Source: UBA2166 sp964463965
GTDB taxonomy: Bacteria > Nitrospirota > Nitrospiria > Nitrospirales > UBA2166
Direction of reading: 5' to 3'
Assembly (NCBI GenBank): GCA_964463965.1
Contig: CAYXED010000011.1
Span: 1-40,202, forward strand
DNA length: 40,202 nt
Position 1 is the stretch's first letter, and each line of letters begins with the position of its first letter. Shown piece after piece: positions 23,886 through 32,880 of this stretch. Made by a program: the position numbers and the translations under genes. Under the pieces are notes generated by a model. That model was given only the letters and a program-made list of their open reading frames with translations, was not told the DNA's origin and made no database searches.

Positions 23886-25022
23886 TTACCCTCCGATTGT
23901 CTCTATGTTTGCTCTAGGGATGATTATGCGTTCCCCGTTTTCTAGCTCGATTTCAAGTACTCGTGTGATGCTTTCGGTAGGTAGTGTTCTTGGCTCAATT
24001 GGGAGTGCTGAGATTTTCCCTATTTTTCCAAAATAAGGTTCCCTGATGATGCGGATAGAGCCTCCGATCGTGAGACTTTCTTGCGAGGCTTTAGGGACTG
24101 TGAGAGTTCGTGATGATTTATCGGCATCGTGTGAAACTGGGATGATAATCTCTGGTCTAATTACTCCTGCTCTAATTTGAGTGGCTCCCGATAGAGAAGC
24201 CTTTATTCCAACATTTTTCGAAAGTAGGTCGAAGGTTTTTTGTGCCATTGGAATTGAGCCAAACCCTTCAGTTATGACGAGAGTGAAATCAATGTTTTCT
24301 GTTCCAGTAATGGCGACGCCAAGGTCATATCCAAGTAGTTTTTTAAGATCTTGGGCATCAATCCCTCCGACAACCAAACCGTGTAGGCCACATTCTTTAG
24401 CTTTTTCTAGGACATCAAGTCCTGCATAAGAGCCTCCAAACCCGATTAACCCACGCATATCAGATGTAATGTGTGAGCATCTGAGGGATTCTTTTGGCGT
24501 TTCAGTGATCTTTACCAGAGAACCCCATCTTTCACCTCCAACCCCGAAGATTCCTTGAACTAAGTTGCAGGTAGTTTTTATAACTACGCCTTGATTCGGA
24601 AGAATTTCATGAATGGTTCCCTTGATATATGCAAGTAAGTCTAAAGGTTGAGGTTTTTCTCGGATAAGTACTTGGCCTGTTACATCGGAAATGTTTTCTA
24701 CTGATCCTTCAACGGGGCATTCAACTTGAGTTTTCATCCACCTGATAAAGGGTTTGTCTTCAGCGATGATTTCGCCTCGTTGAACCTCGTCACCTTGCTT
24801 CTTGTTCATAAAATCATTGATGTCTTCTGGAAGAATGCTTAGTTGGTTTATTATGTTCAGGACGTGGATTTTCCCCGGAAGTTCCGTGCGTGCAATAACG
24901 GTCGCTGGGTCAACGCTTTGCCCTATGTCTACTAGTACAGTCCCTGGAAGTGGCAGAAGGCGACTTTTAAAGAGCACGGTGTTTTCTTCAACATTTAATC
25001 CAGGTGTATACAGGTGTGTCAT
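23886..25022 (-). CDS. Swivelling-barrel (biotinyl/lipoyl-like) plus KOW-like protein, uncharacterised
   Basis: 378 residues, soluble, no signal. The N-terminal 130 residues look like barrel-sandwich or hybrid motifs (LPGTVLVDIGQSVDPATVIART; QGDEVQRGEIIAED; CPVEGSVENISDVTGQVLI) resembling RnfC-type and biotinyl domains, but without an attachment lysine I can point to. The middle has a Gly-rich alpha/beta part (GLIGFGGSYAGLDVLEKA; GLHGLVVGGI). The C-terminal 60 residues resemble a KOW domain (GSIRIIREPYFGKIGKI ... LENGERIIIPRANIE). It follows the GlmL-type gene by 15 bases, so the two probably work together. Function is unknown. Confidence 0.7.
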   Translation of the reverse strand: MTHLYTPGLNVEENTVLFKSRLLPLPGTVLVDIGQSVDPATVIARTELPGKIHVLNIINQLSILPEDINDFMNKKQGDEVQRGEIIAEDKPFIRWMKTQVECPVEGSVENISDVTGQVLIREKPQPLDLLAYIKGTIHEILPNQGVVIKTTCNLVQGIFGVGGERWGSLVKITETPKESLRCSHITSDMRGLIGFGGSYAGLDVLEKAKECGLHGLVVGGIDAQDLKKLLGYDLGVAITGTENIDFTLVITEGFGSIPMAQKTFDLLSKNVGIKASLSGATQIRAGVIRPEIIIPVSHDADKSSRTLTVPKASQESLTIGGSIRIIREPYFGKIGKISALPIEPRTLPTESITRVLEIELENGERIIIPRANIETIGG

Positions 25023-25037
25023 AGTGCTCTTAAAACC

Positions 25038-26840
25038 TCAATTACCAGAATTTGGATAAAGCATTAATGTGTTGTGCCATTTTTTGATCATGACAATGCG
25101 CTGGGTATTGTCTGTGGGAAACTGTAGAGGTCTTCCACGGCAATCGATGGTGAGACCAACAAGACCACTAGCTAACTCCCTTTCTATTCTTGTCCCATTG
25201 CCAAGGCCAAGGTTCACGCTGTTGGCAGGGTGTAGAATCAAACGTGCACCATCCCAGTTCTTTGATGGACGCACTAAAATTTCTCCCCAGTTCACCGTTC
25301 CTGCATCAAGTAGTCGTTGTGCTGTACCGCGAACCTCATAGTCGAGACAAGGTGTGTTTGGTTTACCTTGTCCCAGTGGTGCAACACAGGTTCCCAGTGG
25401 AATTAAACAATCACTAACGAAAACATCAGTGGAAGCTTGTTCATTGACAGTTGCTAGCACCCCTAAATGAGGCATCATAAAAATACTATCAACCGCTAAT
25501 TCTGTAATCCCAACCGGCTCGTAGGCATCAATCATCATGATCATTGCCTGGGTTCGACGTGGAGCATGTGAAAGGACACCACCACTACCAACAATTAAAT
25601 CCAGACATTTCATGTCTATTAGTGAGGCACTTGAGGAGTGCTGATGGAAAACATCAGAAATCGATCTTTCTTGTTGAATGCCGCTGAGGTTTGTAGCTAG
25701 CGTTTTATGATGCGTCATCGCAAGCCTCAGTGCTTCACGTGAAATGGCCTGCTCTATTTGTAATTCTTGAAGAGTCTGGGGAATTGTTGTTGGCCGAATC
25801 ATTTTATTTTTTACTTTATTGCGAAGCTCTATTTCTTGAATCTCAAAAGGTAACCAACGGGAGATATTTTCAAACCCTGCTTCTGCTAAAACATTTGAAA
25901 TGCTATAACTCATTCCAAGGTTTGCGCTAACCGTGCGGTTAAAAGTGTTGTCAAATACAGAAAAAACATCAGTTGTTGCGCCACCAATATCCACCCCTAT
26001 AATATTGATCTTGTGGCGTTTTGCGAGACTTTGGAGCATTGTGCCAACCGCAGCTGGTGTTGGCATAATAGGTGCGCCTGTCCAGGACATTAGGGTTTTG
26101 TATCCTGGAGCTTGAGCCATAACATGCTCAAGAAACAGGTCATGAATTTTTGCGCGGGCAGGCCCAAGGTTTTCGCGTTCAAGGGCAGGCCGGAGGTTTT
26201 CAGAAATAGAGAGTGCCGTTTTTTCTTCCAGAACCTCTAATATTTGCGCGCGCGCGTCTTTGTTTCCAGCATAAATCAACGGTAGAAGGTAATCTGTTCC
26301 TAAACGAGGTTTTGGGTTGGCTGCAGCGATATATTCTGCGAGTTCAACTACATGGGTAATGGTGCCCCCGTCTGTACCCCCTGAAAGTAGAATCATGTCT
26401 GGACGTAACGCTCGAATCCTGTCGATTTTCTCATGAGGCTTCCTGCCGTCGTTAGATGCGAGGGTATCCATCACAATCGCACCAGCCCCTAATGCACACC
26501 GTTGAGCACTTTGTCCTGTCATGCTTTGGACAGCCCCGGCCACCATCATTTGCAGCCCTCCTCCGGCACTGCTTGTTGACAGATATAGATCAATACCACG
26601 ACTGTCTTTGCTTGGGGTTAGAAAACGTTCTCCATCAAGAATGGGACGGCCAGATAATTCTTCAATTTCTGCAATAGCGTTTAATACACCACGTGTGACA
26701 TCTTCAAATGGGGTTTCGACAGTGGTAGGGGATTCTCCGCGGAATGTTTGTCGGTATTGATCCCCTTTTTGTTCAATTAGAATTGCTTTCGTTGTGGTGC
26801 TTCCACAATCAGTGATGAGAATAGTTTGTAAGTTACTCAT
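25038..26840 (-). CDS. GlmL/MutL-type ASKHA ATPase ('glutamate mutase L' family)
   Basis: About 600 residues from the ATG at 26840, which overlaps the preceding stop. The phosphate motif D11-C-G-S-T-T-T-K, a later IIGVDIGGATTDVFSVF (second actin-like phosphate loop) and GSGGVLSHAPRR (adenosine motif) identify the ASKHA fold. Characterised GlmL proteins are thought to reactivate B12-dependent glutamate mutase, but no glmS or glmE gene lies here. The gene is instead sandwiched between a small protein and the swivelling-barrel/KOW protein, which points to a separate role. I keep the family name and leave the function open. Confidence 0.85.
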   Translation of the reverse strand: MSNLQTILITDCGSTTTKAILIEQKGDQYRQTFRGESPTTVETPFEDVTRGVLNAIAEIEELSGRPILDGERFLTPSKDSRGIDLYLSTSSAGGGLQMMVAGAVQSMTGQSAQRCALGAGAIVMDTLASNDGRKPHEKIDRIRALRPDMILLSGGTDGGTITHVVELAEYIAAANPKPRLGTDYLLPLIYAGNKDARAQILEVLEEKTALSISENLRPALERENLGPARAKIHDLFLEHVMAQAPGYKTLMSWTGAPIMPTPAAVGTMLQSLAKRHKINIIGVDIGGATTDVFSVFDNTFNRTVSANLGMSYSISNVLAEAGFENISRWLPFEIQEIELRNKVKNKMIRPTTIPQTLQELQIEQAISREALRLAMTHHKTLATNLSGIQQERSISDVFHQHSSSASLIDMKCLDLIVGSGGVLSHAPRRTQAMIMMIDAYEPVGITELAVDSIFMMPHLGVLATVNEQASTDVFVSDCLIPLGTCVAPLGQGKPNTPCLDYEVRGTAQRLLDAGTVNWGEILVRPSKNWDGARLILHPANSVNLGLGNGTRIERELASGLVGLTIDCRGRPLQFPTDNTQRIVMIKKWHNTLMLYPNSGN

Positions 26841-27186
26841 GAGAGTGAGAGGCAGGTTTGCCTTTCCCAGATTTTTTTTCAATAAGAGTGATTAATTGCT
26901 GAATACTATCACGACGTTCAAGAATATCTGCAATGCGAGTAGTATCCTTGCTTTCACCAAGAAGGTCTATGAGTGGAGAAAGTACATGAAGAGCTTGGCT
27001 CCCTAAAAAATTCATAGGCCCGACTGATTCTAATAACAAGATCATTGGAGTTTCCATGTGGCGAGAGACGACTTTGGTGGCAATATGATCGAGTAGAGCT
27101 AGCTCTTCAGGAGTAAGAGGTTTTGTTACTGGTTTTGTAGAAAAAGCATGCCGGAGTGATTGAAGAAACTTGTTTTTTAAGCTCAT
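26833..27186 (-). CDS. Small uncharacterised protein coupled to the GlmL-type gene
   Basis: 117 residues, mainly helical, with LTPEELALLDHIATKVV and a striking hydrophobic segment ILLLESVGPMNFLGSQALHVL that may be an amphipathic or partly membrane-inserted helix pair. The C-terminus is rich in His, Ser and Lys. It overlaps the GlmL-type start by eight bases (ATGAGTAA), so both are translated together. No family is recognised with confidence; I recall similar proteins beside GlmL-type genes elsewhere. Confidence 0.65.
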   Translation of the reverse strand: MSLKNKFLQSLRHAFSTKPVTKPLTPEELALLDHIATKVVSRHMETPMILLLESVGPMNFLGSQALHVLSPLIDLLGESKDTTRIADILERRDSIQQLITLIEKKSGKGKPASHSHE

Positions 27187-27273
27187 ATCTGCTTTTTAGA
27201 GGGTTGAATGTTGTTCATTTAAACAGTAAACAAGGAACACAGTTATAATGATTTTGACTAGAATCATAGCCGT

Positions 27274-28353
27274 GTGGCAAATATGACGATATGTTCTAAT
27301 ACCGTACGCATCTTTGTGATGCTCTCTTTCTGTATTGCCTTTCTTTTTTTAGCTGTAACGAAGGCGTGTGCTGAAACTTCTTCAGAAGGTTTTGGTCCTT
27401 TGCCAACTCGGAATTATTCTCCAGTACAGGACATGTTTCTCGGCATGCCCCCTGAAGGACCTTCGACCATTCGCCGAGGGACGACACAAGTACGTCTTCA
27501 ATCTGCACAGTCTAACACCGTTTCTAACCAGCATAACACTGATGCGAGCTCTATGATCAAAATGGAACAAAACAGAACTTCGTTTGATGTACGGCATGGT
27601 ATCTCAGATAAGCTTGAAATGGGCTTGGAAGTTCCTGTGTTGTATCGTTCAAAGGGATTTTTAGAGCCGTTTATAGAATTTATGGAAAAGACGCCTGTTG
27701 TTGGTACAGATGGTCCTGTAAGAAATACACTCACGAATGTTCCATTTGCATACCATGTCCAAAGAAATGGAAAGACCCTTGTGTCTGGTTCTGAGGGACA
27801 AACTGGACTTGGTGATATTTCAATCTATGCAAAAAAAGAGGTTGCTGAGGAGGGCGAGTGGCTTCCAAAGACCTCTCTCAGGGTTGCTATGAAGCTACCT
27901 ACAGGTTCAAGGGGCAATGCTTTTGGAAGTGGAACATTTGATTTTGGGATTGGCGTTACTGGTAAAAAAAACCCGTTCCCGTGGTGGATTATGTATGTTG
28001 ATGTGAGCGGTATATTTCCCACTCAGAAGTTTGAAGGTGTAAAGACCATTCCGGCATTTTCTGGTACCTTCGCCAATGAATTTCTCCTTTCGAAAAATTT
28101 TTCTATCGGAATGCAGCTTAATAGCTATACCAGTAAATTTCTGAGTGAATTTGGGACGACTACTGGTTTGAGTATCCTTGATAAGGGTGTAAATGAGTTA
28201 GCAGGTGGTTTTACTTATGCTTTTAGAAATGGGGCACGTATCCAACTTTTCGCCGTTGAGGGGTTAGATATTCCAAAACCGGCATATAGTGGAGGTGAGG
28301 CAGACCTCACGGTATCCCTTGCATTGACTTATCTCTTTGGTTCAAGAGATTGA
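27274..28353 (+). CDS. DUF3187 outer-membrane beta-barrel-like protein
   Basis: 359 residues, signal peptide to about ACA-ET (33-34), then the DUF3187 opening GPLPTRNYSPVQDMFLGMP and many beta strands with alternating hydrophobic residues, ending VSLALTYLFGSRD, a barrel-like C-terminus. DUF3187 proteins are predicted outer-membrane proteins of unknown function. The start is GTG at 27274 or ATG at 27283, neither with a clear ribosome site. It is divergent from the small GlmL-coupled gene. Confidence 0.8.
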   Translation: MANMTICSNTVRIFVMLSFCIAFLFLAVTKACAETSSEGFGPLPTRNYSPVQDMFLGMPPEGPSTIRRGTTQVRLQSAQSNTVSNQHNTDASSMIKMEQNRTSFDVRHGISDKLEMGLEVPVLYRSKGFLEPFIEFMEKTPVVGTDGPVRNTLTNVPFAYHVQRNGKTLVSGSEGQTGLGDISIYAKKEVAEEGEWLPKTSLRVAMKLPTGSRGNAFGSGTFDFGIGVTGKKNPFPWWIMYVDVSGIFPTQKFEGVKTIPAFSGTFANEFLLSKNFSIGMQLNSYTSKFLSEFGTTTGLSILDKGVNELAGGFTYAFRNGARIQLFAVEGLDIPKPAYSGGEADLTVSLALTYLFGSRD

Positions 28354-28377
28354 TTGTTTTTTATCTGCTTTGGCAGC

Positions 28378-29514
28378 CTATGCTCCGAAAATAAATCTAG
28401 AACCAGTATATGAAAATACAAGTTTTTCTGGAAGCTCATTTTGCATTGCTCTCATAAACCCGGGGCCGCTGCAATGCATTGGCATAATATGATCTGGATT
28501 GATTTTCTTTAGTTCCTGGATAGTTTGTGCAATATAGCTTTCTGACGCAGGGGATAAGTGAAATCCACCCATAATGGCATGTACTTTCTGCACGCCTGAG
28601 GCAGCCTGCGCCTGTAGCACAGAGTTAACAATGCCCTTGTGACCGCAAGAAGAAATTACGACAAGACCTCGGTCTTTAACGTGGTAACACGTTGCGTGTT
28701 CGCCCGGAAAATCATCTACTATCGTTTGTGTGCCACTGTCACTATGAGGTACTAGAGAGCTGTGACATCCAAGGCCATTATTACGGATCCCAATTTCAAT
28801 GTGAGGAGTTGGAAGGATTTTTTCGAAGCTTACCTGTGGAATTTCACCAGTAGTAAATGCGTGTCCAGCGATCACTGTAGGTTGAGGCGCACGAATAATT
28901 TTTACAGCCTGTGCCTCGAGAGACTTCCTATCGAGTGCATAACTAATGGCATCTCTCTGGTTAGGTCTCATCCAGCGATGACATAAGGTGTCTTCACCTC
29001 CTATATACACGGATAAGTTTTTTCGCATGGATGTGCGGTGCTGTTGTAGCATTGGTATTAGTCCATCGAAATGATCGTCATGCCCATGGCTTACAATGAG
29101 AGCATCAATGCTTTGTGGGTCAATTTTTAGAAGAGAGTAGTTATGGAATAAGACTTCTGCCGTTCCTCCAAAGTCTAATAAAATTTGTTTGGTTTCCCCG
29201 TTGCGTTCAGATTCAAGATGAGTAGCAAATCCCCATTGGCTTTGAAGCATACGATTGCCTTCTGGTCCACGTATTGTTCCAGTACGTTCAACCTGAATGT
29301 TGCCAATGTGCTTGCTACGCGTCAGGATATTATGAAAAGAATCTATAGCTATACGAACTGCCAATCGATCTACAGTTGGTGGTGTGCTCGGATTACTCCA
29401 TGCTACCTGCCGTGAGCGTTGAAAGGTGTACCCTCCCACTAGGGCTGCACTTGCTAATCGAATACCATTCTGTAGAAATTTTCTTCGACTGATTGATTTT
29501 TTCTGTTTTCTCAT
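28378..29514 (-). CDS. Tat-exported metallo-beta-lactamase-fold hydrolase
   Basis: 378 residues from the ATG at 29514 (a TTG two codons earlier is possible); a G-rich ribosome site precedes it. The N-terminus has SRRKFLQNG (R10-R11) and a hydrophobic stretch, a Tat signal. The MBL motif is H143-G-H145-D-D-H148, preceded by ILLDFGGTAEVLF and followed by SSCGHKGI and GGFHLSPAS. It resembles the subgroup related to dihydropterin-ribofuranosylaminobenzene phosphate synthase. Export through Tat suggests a metal centre loaded in the cytoplasm. Substrate unknown. Confidence 0.82.
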   Translation of the reverse strand: MRKQKKSISRRKFLQNGIRLASAALVGGYTFQRSRQVAWSNPSTPPTVDRLAVRIAIDSFHNILTRSKHIGNIQVERTGTIRGPEGNRMLQSQWGFATHLESERNGETKQILLDFGGTAEVLFHNYSLLKIDPQSIDALIVSHGHDDHFDGLIPMLQQHRTSMRKNLSVYIGGEDTLCHRWMRPNQRDAISYALDRKSLEAQAVKIIRAPQPTVIAGHAFTTGEIPQVSFEKILPTPHIEIGIRNNGLGCHSSLVPHSDSGTQTIVDDFPGEHATCYHVKDRGLVVISSCGHKGIVNSVLQAQAASGVQKVHAIMGGFHLSPASESYIAQTIQELKKINPDHIMPMHCSGPGFMRAMQNELPEKLVFSYTGSRFIFGA

Positions 29515-29569
29515 TTTCAACCCCCCCCCTTTCTCAAAACCGATTAAATTGCACCTTTATTATTGCACA

Positions 29570-30031
29570 TCACTGTTGAGGAAGCCTTCGTATTAGGTTT
29601 TGTTTTCCCTTTTCTCCGAGAATAATCACGACAACTTGTAAGTTTGTATCGCCTGTATTTCTTCCATTGTGCCAAGTATTCAGGGTGTCTAGCAACCCTG
29701 ACCCTGATGGAAACTCCATGGTTTCTCCATTTTCTAAGTCAATGGTTAGGGTTCCATTGATGACTTGTGTGTAAGTTGGAACTGGGTGTTTATGCCAGCC
29801 AGTTTCTTCGCCAGGAGAAAAATTTAGAATTGTGGCTATGATCTCTGGAGAAGTGGTCTTTGGGTATTGAATGTTTTGGCCTGTTATGGTCATTGCACCT
29901 CTAAACCCTGGATTTTCACTGACCATTACGCCTCGAACCCTCGGATTTTCGCTGACCTTGGAAGATTGAGTTTGTATGCATCCAGTAAATAGAATCAATC
30001 CTGATATGTAGATAATAATTTTGTAATGCAT
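29570..30031 (-). CDS. Cupin-domain lipoprotein
   Basis: 153 residues with a good lipobox (LFTGC, C18), so it is membrane-anchored outside the cytoplasm. A cupin-2 fold follows: TGWHKHPVPTYTQVINGTLTI with H80 and H82, and NTWHNGRNTG supplying a third histidine; the usual motif-1 glutamate is missing. An imperfect tandem duplication, VSENPxxRGxM twice (about residues 26-46), lies between lipobox and cupin. The family covers many metal-dependent enzymes and binding proteins, so no reaction is proposed. GGGAGG precedes the ATG. Confidence 0.78.
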   Translation of the reverse strand: MHYKIIIYISGLILFTGCIQTQSSKVSENPRVRGVMVSENPGFRGAMTITGQNIQYPKTTSPEIIATILNFSPGEETGWHKHPVPTYTQVINGTLTIDLENGETMEFPSGSGLLDTLNTWHNGRNTGDTNLQVVVIILGEKGKQNLIRRLPQQ

Positions 30032-30050
30032 TTGTGCCTCCCTTTTTGTG

Positions 30051-30074
30051 AAAAAACCCTCTTCGAGGGATTTT
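30051..30074 (-). promoter_or_regulatory. Terminator-like hairpin in the leader of the cupin gene
   Basis: CCCTC (30057-30061) pairs with GAGGG (30065-30069), extended by AAAA/TTTT after one mismatch. On the minus strand it is followed by a T-run (A at 30051-30056), 20 bases before the ATG at 30031. It may be an attenuator or an RNA structure that affects initiation. Confidence 0.4.
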
Positions 30075-30160
30075 CAATCATGGGCGAAAAGAAATTTTGT
30101 CTATATAGGTTAGAAGGGTTCCAATAAATATAAATTTTAGTTATGTCTTTTTGAACATTG

Positions 30161-30198
30161 CCTCAAGTGGTATCTTACCTAAGATACCCAATCTGAGG
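30161..30198. promoter_or_regulatory. Structured inverted repeat in the cupin/pentapeptide divergent region
   Basis: GGTATCTT (30169-30176) pairs perfectly with AAGATACC (30181-30188), and CCTCA (30161-30165) pairs with TGAGG (30194-30198). The 38-base element lies in the 279-base gap between divergent genes (30032-30310). Symmetric spacing fits an operator or a leader hairpin of the 30311 gene. Confidence 0.4.
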
Positions 30199-30310
30199 TT
30201 CAGATATCAAAGCATGAAGGGATTATCCACCACTTATAGGACGAGAAGCATTCAAAAATGGTCCATCTAGACGTAAACAAAATGAATTTTTTGATCAAAA
30301 AAAAGGTCTT

Positions 30311-30991
30311 ATGAGGCCAAAGATTTTTGCATATTTCAAAATGATCAGAGTATTTTTTTGTTGCATGTTTTTTGGCACCGTTTTGCTTGCAGGGTTTTTC
30401 ACTTCTCAGGCGGTTGCCCATCCTGAGATGATCAAGATGATGTTGGCAAAGCATGCGCTTTGGTTGGAAACATGGGGTACCGCTGGCAAGCGAGCAAATT
30501 TTAGAGAGATGGATCTAAGTGGTCACAACATGATGCATGTTGAGTTAGCATTTGGGGAATTGAGAATTTCAAATCTAAGTGACATAGATCTTCGTTGGGC
30601 CAACTTGTGCAATGCTATTCTTAGTGGATCAAATTTTTCAAAAGCAGATCTTGGGGAGGCTAACCTCAGTAACGCCAACTTAACGGCAGCATATTTAGAT
30701 GGTGCGGATATGACAGGGGCGAATCTCAGAGGTGCGTCTCTTGCTATGGCCGATCTAAGTGGGGCATCTCTCCGCGGTGCTGATTTAAGTAATGCCAATT
30801 TGAGTGGCGCTGATTTACGAGAGGTCGATTTAACAGATGCTGTTCTCCATGGGACCAATCTTCAAAGCACCAGGCGACTTACTTTATCTATGCTCTCAAA
30901 AGTTAAAACTTTACATGGTAGCAATTTAGATCTAGAGCTTATGCAGCAGGTGCAGGGTCTGGCACCTCACCTATTTTATCCTGTGGACTAG
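30311..30991 (+). CDS. Exported pentapeptide-repeat protein
   Basis: 226 residues. An N-terminal signal (about 1-36, ending AVA-HP) is followed by a short helical part and then around twenty A(N/D)LxG-type pentapeptides in one block (about residues 64-190): ANLSNANLTAAYLDGADMTGANL and so on, which fold into a right-handed quadrilateral helix. Most pentapeptide proteins are cytoplasmic DNA mimics or unknown; a secreted one in this position has no clear role. The C-terminal 35 residues break the repeat. The start at 30311 follows AAGGTCTT; ATG at 30341 is an alternative. Confidence 0.85.
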   Translation: MRPKIFAYFKMIRVFFCCMFFGTVLLAGFFTSQAVAHPEMIKMMLAKHALWLETWGTAGKRANFREMDLSGHNMMHVELAFGELRISNLSDIDLRWANLCNAILSGSNFSKADLGEANLSNANLTAAYLDGADMTGANLRGASLAMADLSGASLRGADLSNANLSGADLREVDLTDAVLHGTNLQSTRRLTLSMLSKVKTLHGSNLDLELMQQVQGLAPHLFYPVD

Positions 30992-31061
30992 TTAAGTCTG
31001 ATTTGAGAGGGATTTTTTCGCGGCTAAATGTAGTATGTACTTGGTGATTACATGTTTTGTT

Positions 31062-32870
31062 TTACGGTGTTCTGATTTGTTCTACTAAATCCTGGACTCT
31101 TTTGGGTGGGAGGGGAGTTATTGCTGAAATTGCATAGGTAACTATGAAATTTATGATCATTCCTACTGTTCCGATCCCTTCAGGAGAAATTCCCCAAAGC
31201 CAGTTGTCCTTGGTGTTTTCGTATAGTGGTTCTATAAACACGCCCTTGAAACAAATGATGTATCCCATTGTAAAAATCAAACCACTTAGCATGCCTGTTA
31301 TTGCGCCCCACTTGTTGATGCGTTTACTAAATATGCCAAGGAGAAGAGCTGGGAATAGTGACGATGCAGCTAATCCAAATGCGAATGCGACAACTTGTGC
31401 AACGAAGGCGGGGGGGTGCATTCCAAGGTAACCGGCAATGCAAATTGCAATTGCTGCCGCGACACGTCCTGTTAGCAGTTCATTTCTCTCACTGATTCTT
31501 GGAGCAATTGTACTTTTTACGAGATCGTGTGAAACGCTAACTGAAATGACTAAAAGGAGACCAGCTGCTGTTGAAAGTGCAGCAGCAATGCCTCCAGCAG
31601 CAATAAGTGCAATCACCCAGTTTGGAAGCCCAGCAATTTCAGGATTGGCTAGCACCATGATGTCACGATCTACGTATATTTCATTGGTGAACGGTGCCCC
31701 TGACACAATTTGTGCTGGGCTCGGGTTTTTTGTTAATCGTTGTCCATAAATACCGCGCTGTGTTCCGTCGAACATTGGGGCTTCATGCGAGTTTTCTCCA
31801 AATGCATGACCAGCTGCATATTGCACTTTGCCATCGTTATTGTGGTCAAACCATGCGACAAGCCCAACGTCTTCCCACGTGTGAAACCATGCTGGCATGG
31901 TGCTGTAGAGTTGGCCTTTGCCATCAGGGCCATTGATGGTTTTGATCAGATTCATCATGCCCAAAGCCCCAACGGCTGGTGCTGATGTGTAGAGTAAGGC
32001 GATAAAAACTAAAGCCCAACCTGCTGATTTCCGTGCATCTTGGACTTTAGGAACGGTAAAGAAACGCACAATGACGTGTGGAAGGCCTGCGGTTCCAACC
32101 ATTAATGCAAAAGTAATGGCGAAAACATCTACCATTGACTTCTGATTAAACGGGGTGGTGTATGACATGAGACCGAGGTCAACTAGTACATGGTCCAGTG
32201 TTGCCAGTAAGTACCCCGATCCGTCTTGCAACTGTGATCCAAGTGCAAATTGTGGGATTGGGTTTCCCGTCAGTTGAAATGCAACGAAAATTGCAGGGAC
32301 TGTATACGCAAAAATTAAGACGCAGTATTGGGCAACTTGGGTATAGGTAATCCCTCTCATTCCACCTAATACGGCATAAGTAAATACAATCACCATGCCA
32401 ATGTAGAGTCCCACCTCAATGGGGACTTCGAGAAATCGAGAAAAGACGATTCCAACACCACGCATTTGTCCAGCTACGTAAGTGAAAGAAATAAAAATTA
32501 GGCAGATGACAGCAACAATGCGAGCTACTTGTGACGCATATCGGTCTCCAATAAATTCTGGAACTGTGTATTTGCCAAACTTACGAAGATATGGGGCCAA
32601 TAGCATGGCAAGTAGAACATATCCACCTGTCCATCCCATCAGGTAAATGCTCCCTTCGTAACCAAGGAACGCTATTAGTCCTGCCATAGAGATAAATGAG
32701 GCGGCCGACATCCAATCAGCTGCGGTGGCCATCCCGTTCGTAATTGGATGGATATGAGAACCAGCGACGTAAAATTCTCCTGTTGACCTTGCCCGAGCCA
32801 TGATGGCAATCCCAATGTAGATTGCAAAACTGAAGCCAACTGTAAGATATGTGAGTGTTTGCAGTTCCAC
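31062..32870 (-). CDS. Sodium:solute symporter, ActP/VC_2705-like (acetate-type)
   Basis: About 602 residues from the GTG at 32870, placed 10 bases after the DUF4212 stop. Around 13 membrane helices with the SSS family features GMATAADWMSAASFISMAG, GWTGGYVLL and ALSTAAGLLLVISVSVSHDLVK. An unusual extracytoplasmic loop after about residue 320 carries D342-HNNDGKVQY, close to an EF-hand calcium loop, as in other VC_2705-type transporters. It probably imports acetate or a similar carboxylate with Na+. It forms a two-gene operon with the small DUF4212 subunit, the usual pairing. Confidence 0.88.
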   Translation of the reverse strand: MELQTLTYLTVGFSFAIYIGIAIMARARSTGEFYVAGSHIHPITNGMATAADWMSAASFISMAGLIAFLGYEGSIYLMGWTGGYVLLAMLLAPYLRKFGKYTVPEFIGDRYASQVARIVAVICLIFISFTYVAGQMRGVGIVFSRFLEVPIEVGLYIGMVIVFTYAVLGGMRGITYTQVAQYCVLIFAYTVPAIFVAFQLTGNPIPQFALGSQLQDGSGYLLATLDHVLVDLGLMSYTTPFNQKSMVDVFAITFALMVGTAGLPHVIVRFFTVPKVQDARKSAGWALVFIALLYTSAPAVGALGMMNLIKTINGPDGKGQLYSTMPAWFHTWEDVGLVAWFDHNNDGKVQYAAGHAFGENSHEAPMFDGTQRGIYGQRLTKNPSPAQIVSGAPFTNEIYVDRDIMVLANPEIAGLPNWVIALIAAGGIAAALSTAAGLLLVISVSVSHDLVKSTIAPRISERNELLTGRVAAAIAICIAGYLGMHPPAFVAQVVAFAFGLAASSLFPALLLGIFSKRINKWGAITGMLSGLIFTMGYIICFKGVFIEPLYENTKDNWLWGISPEGIGTVGMIINFIVTYAISAITPLPPKRVQDLVEQIRTP

Positions 32871-32880
32871 CGTGTTTTGG

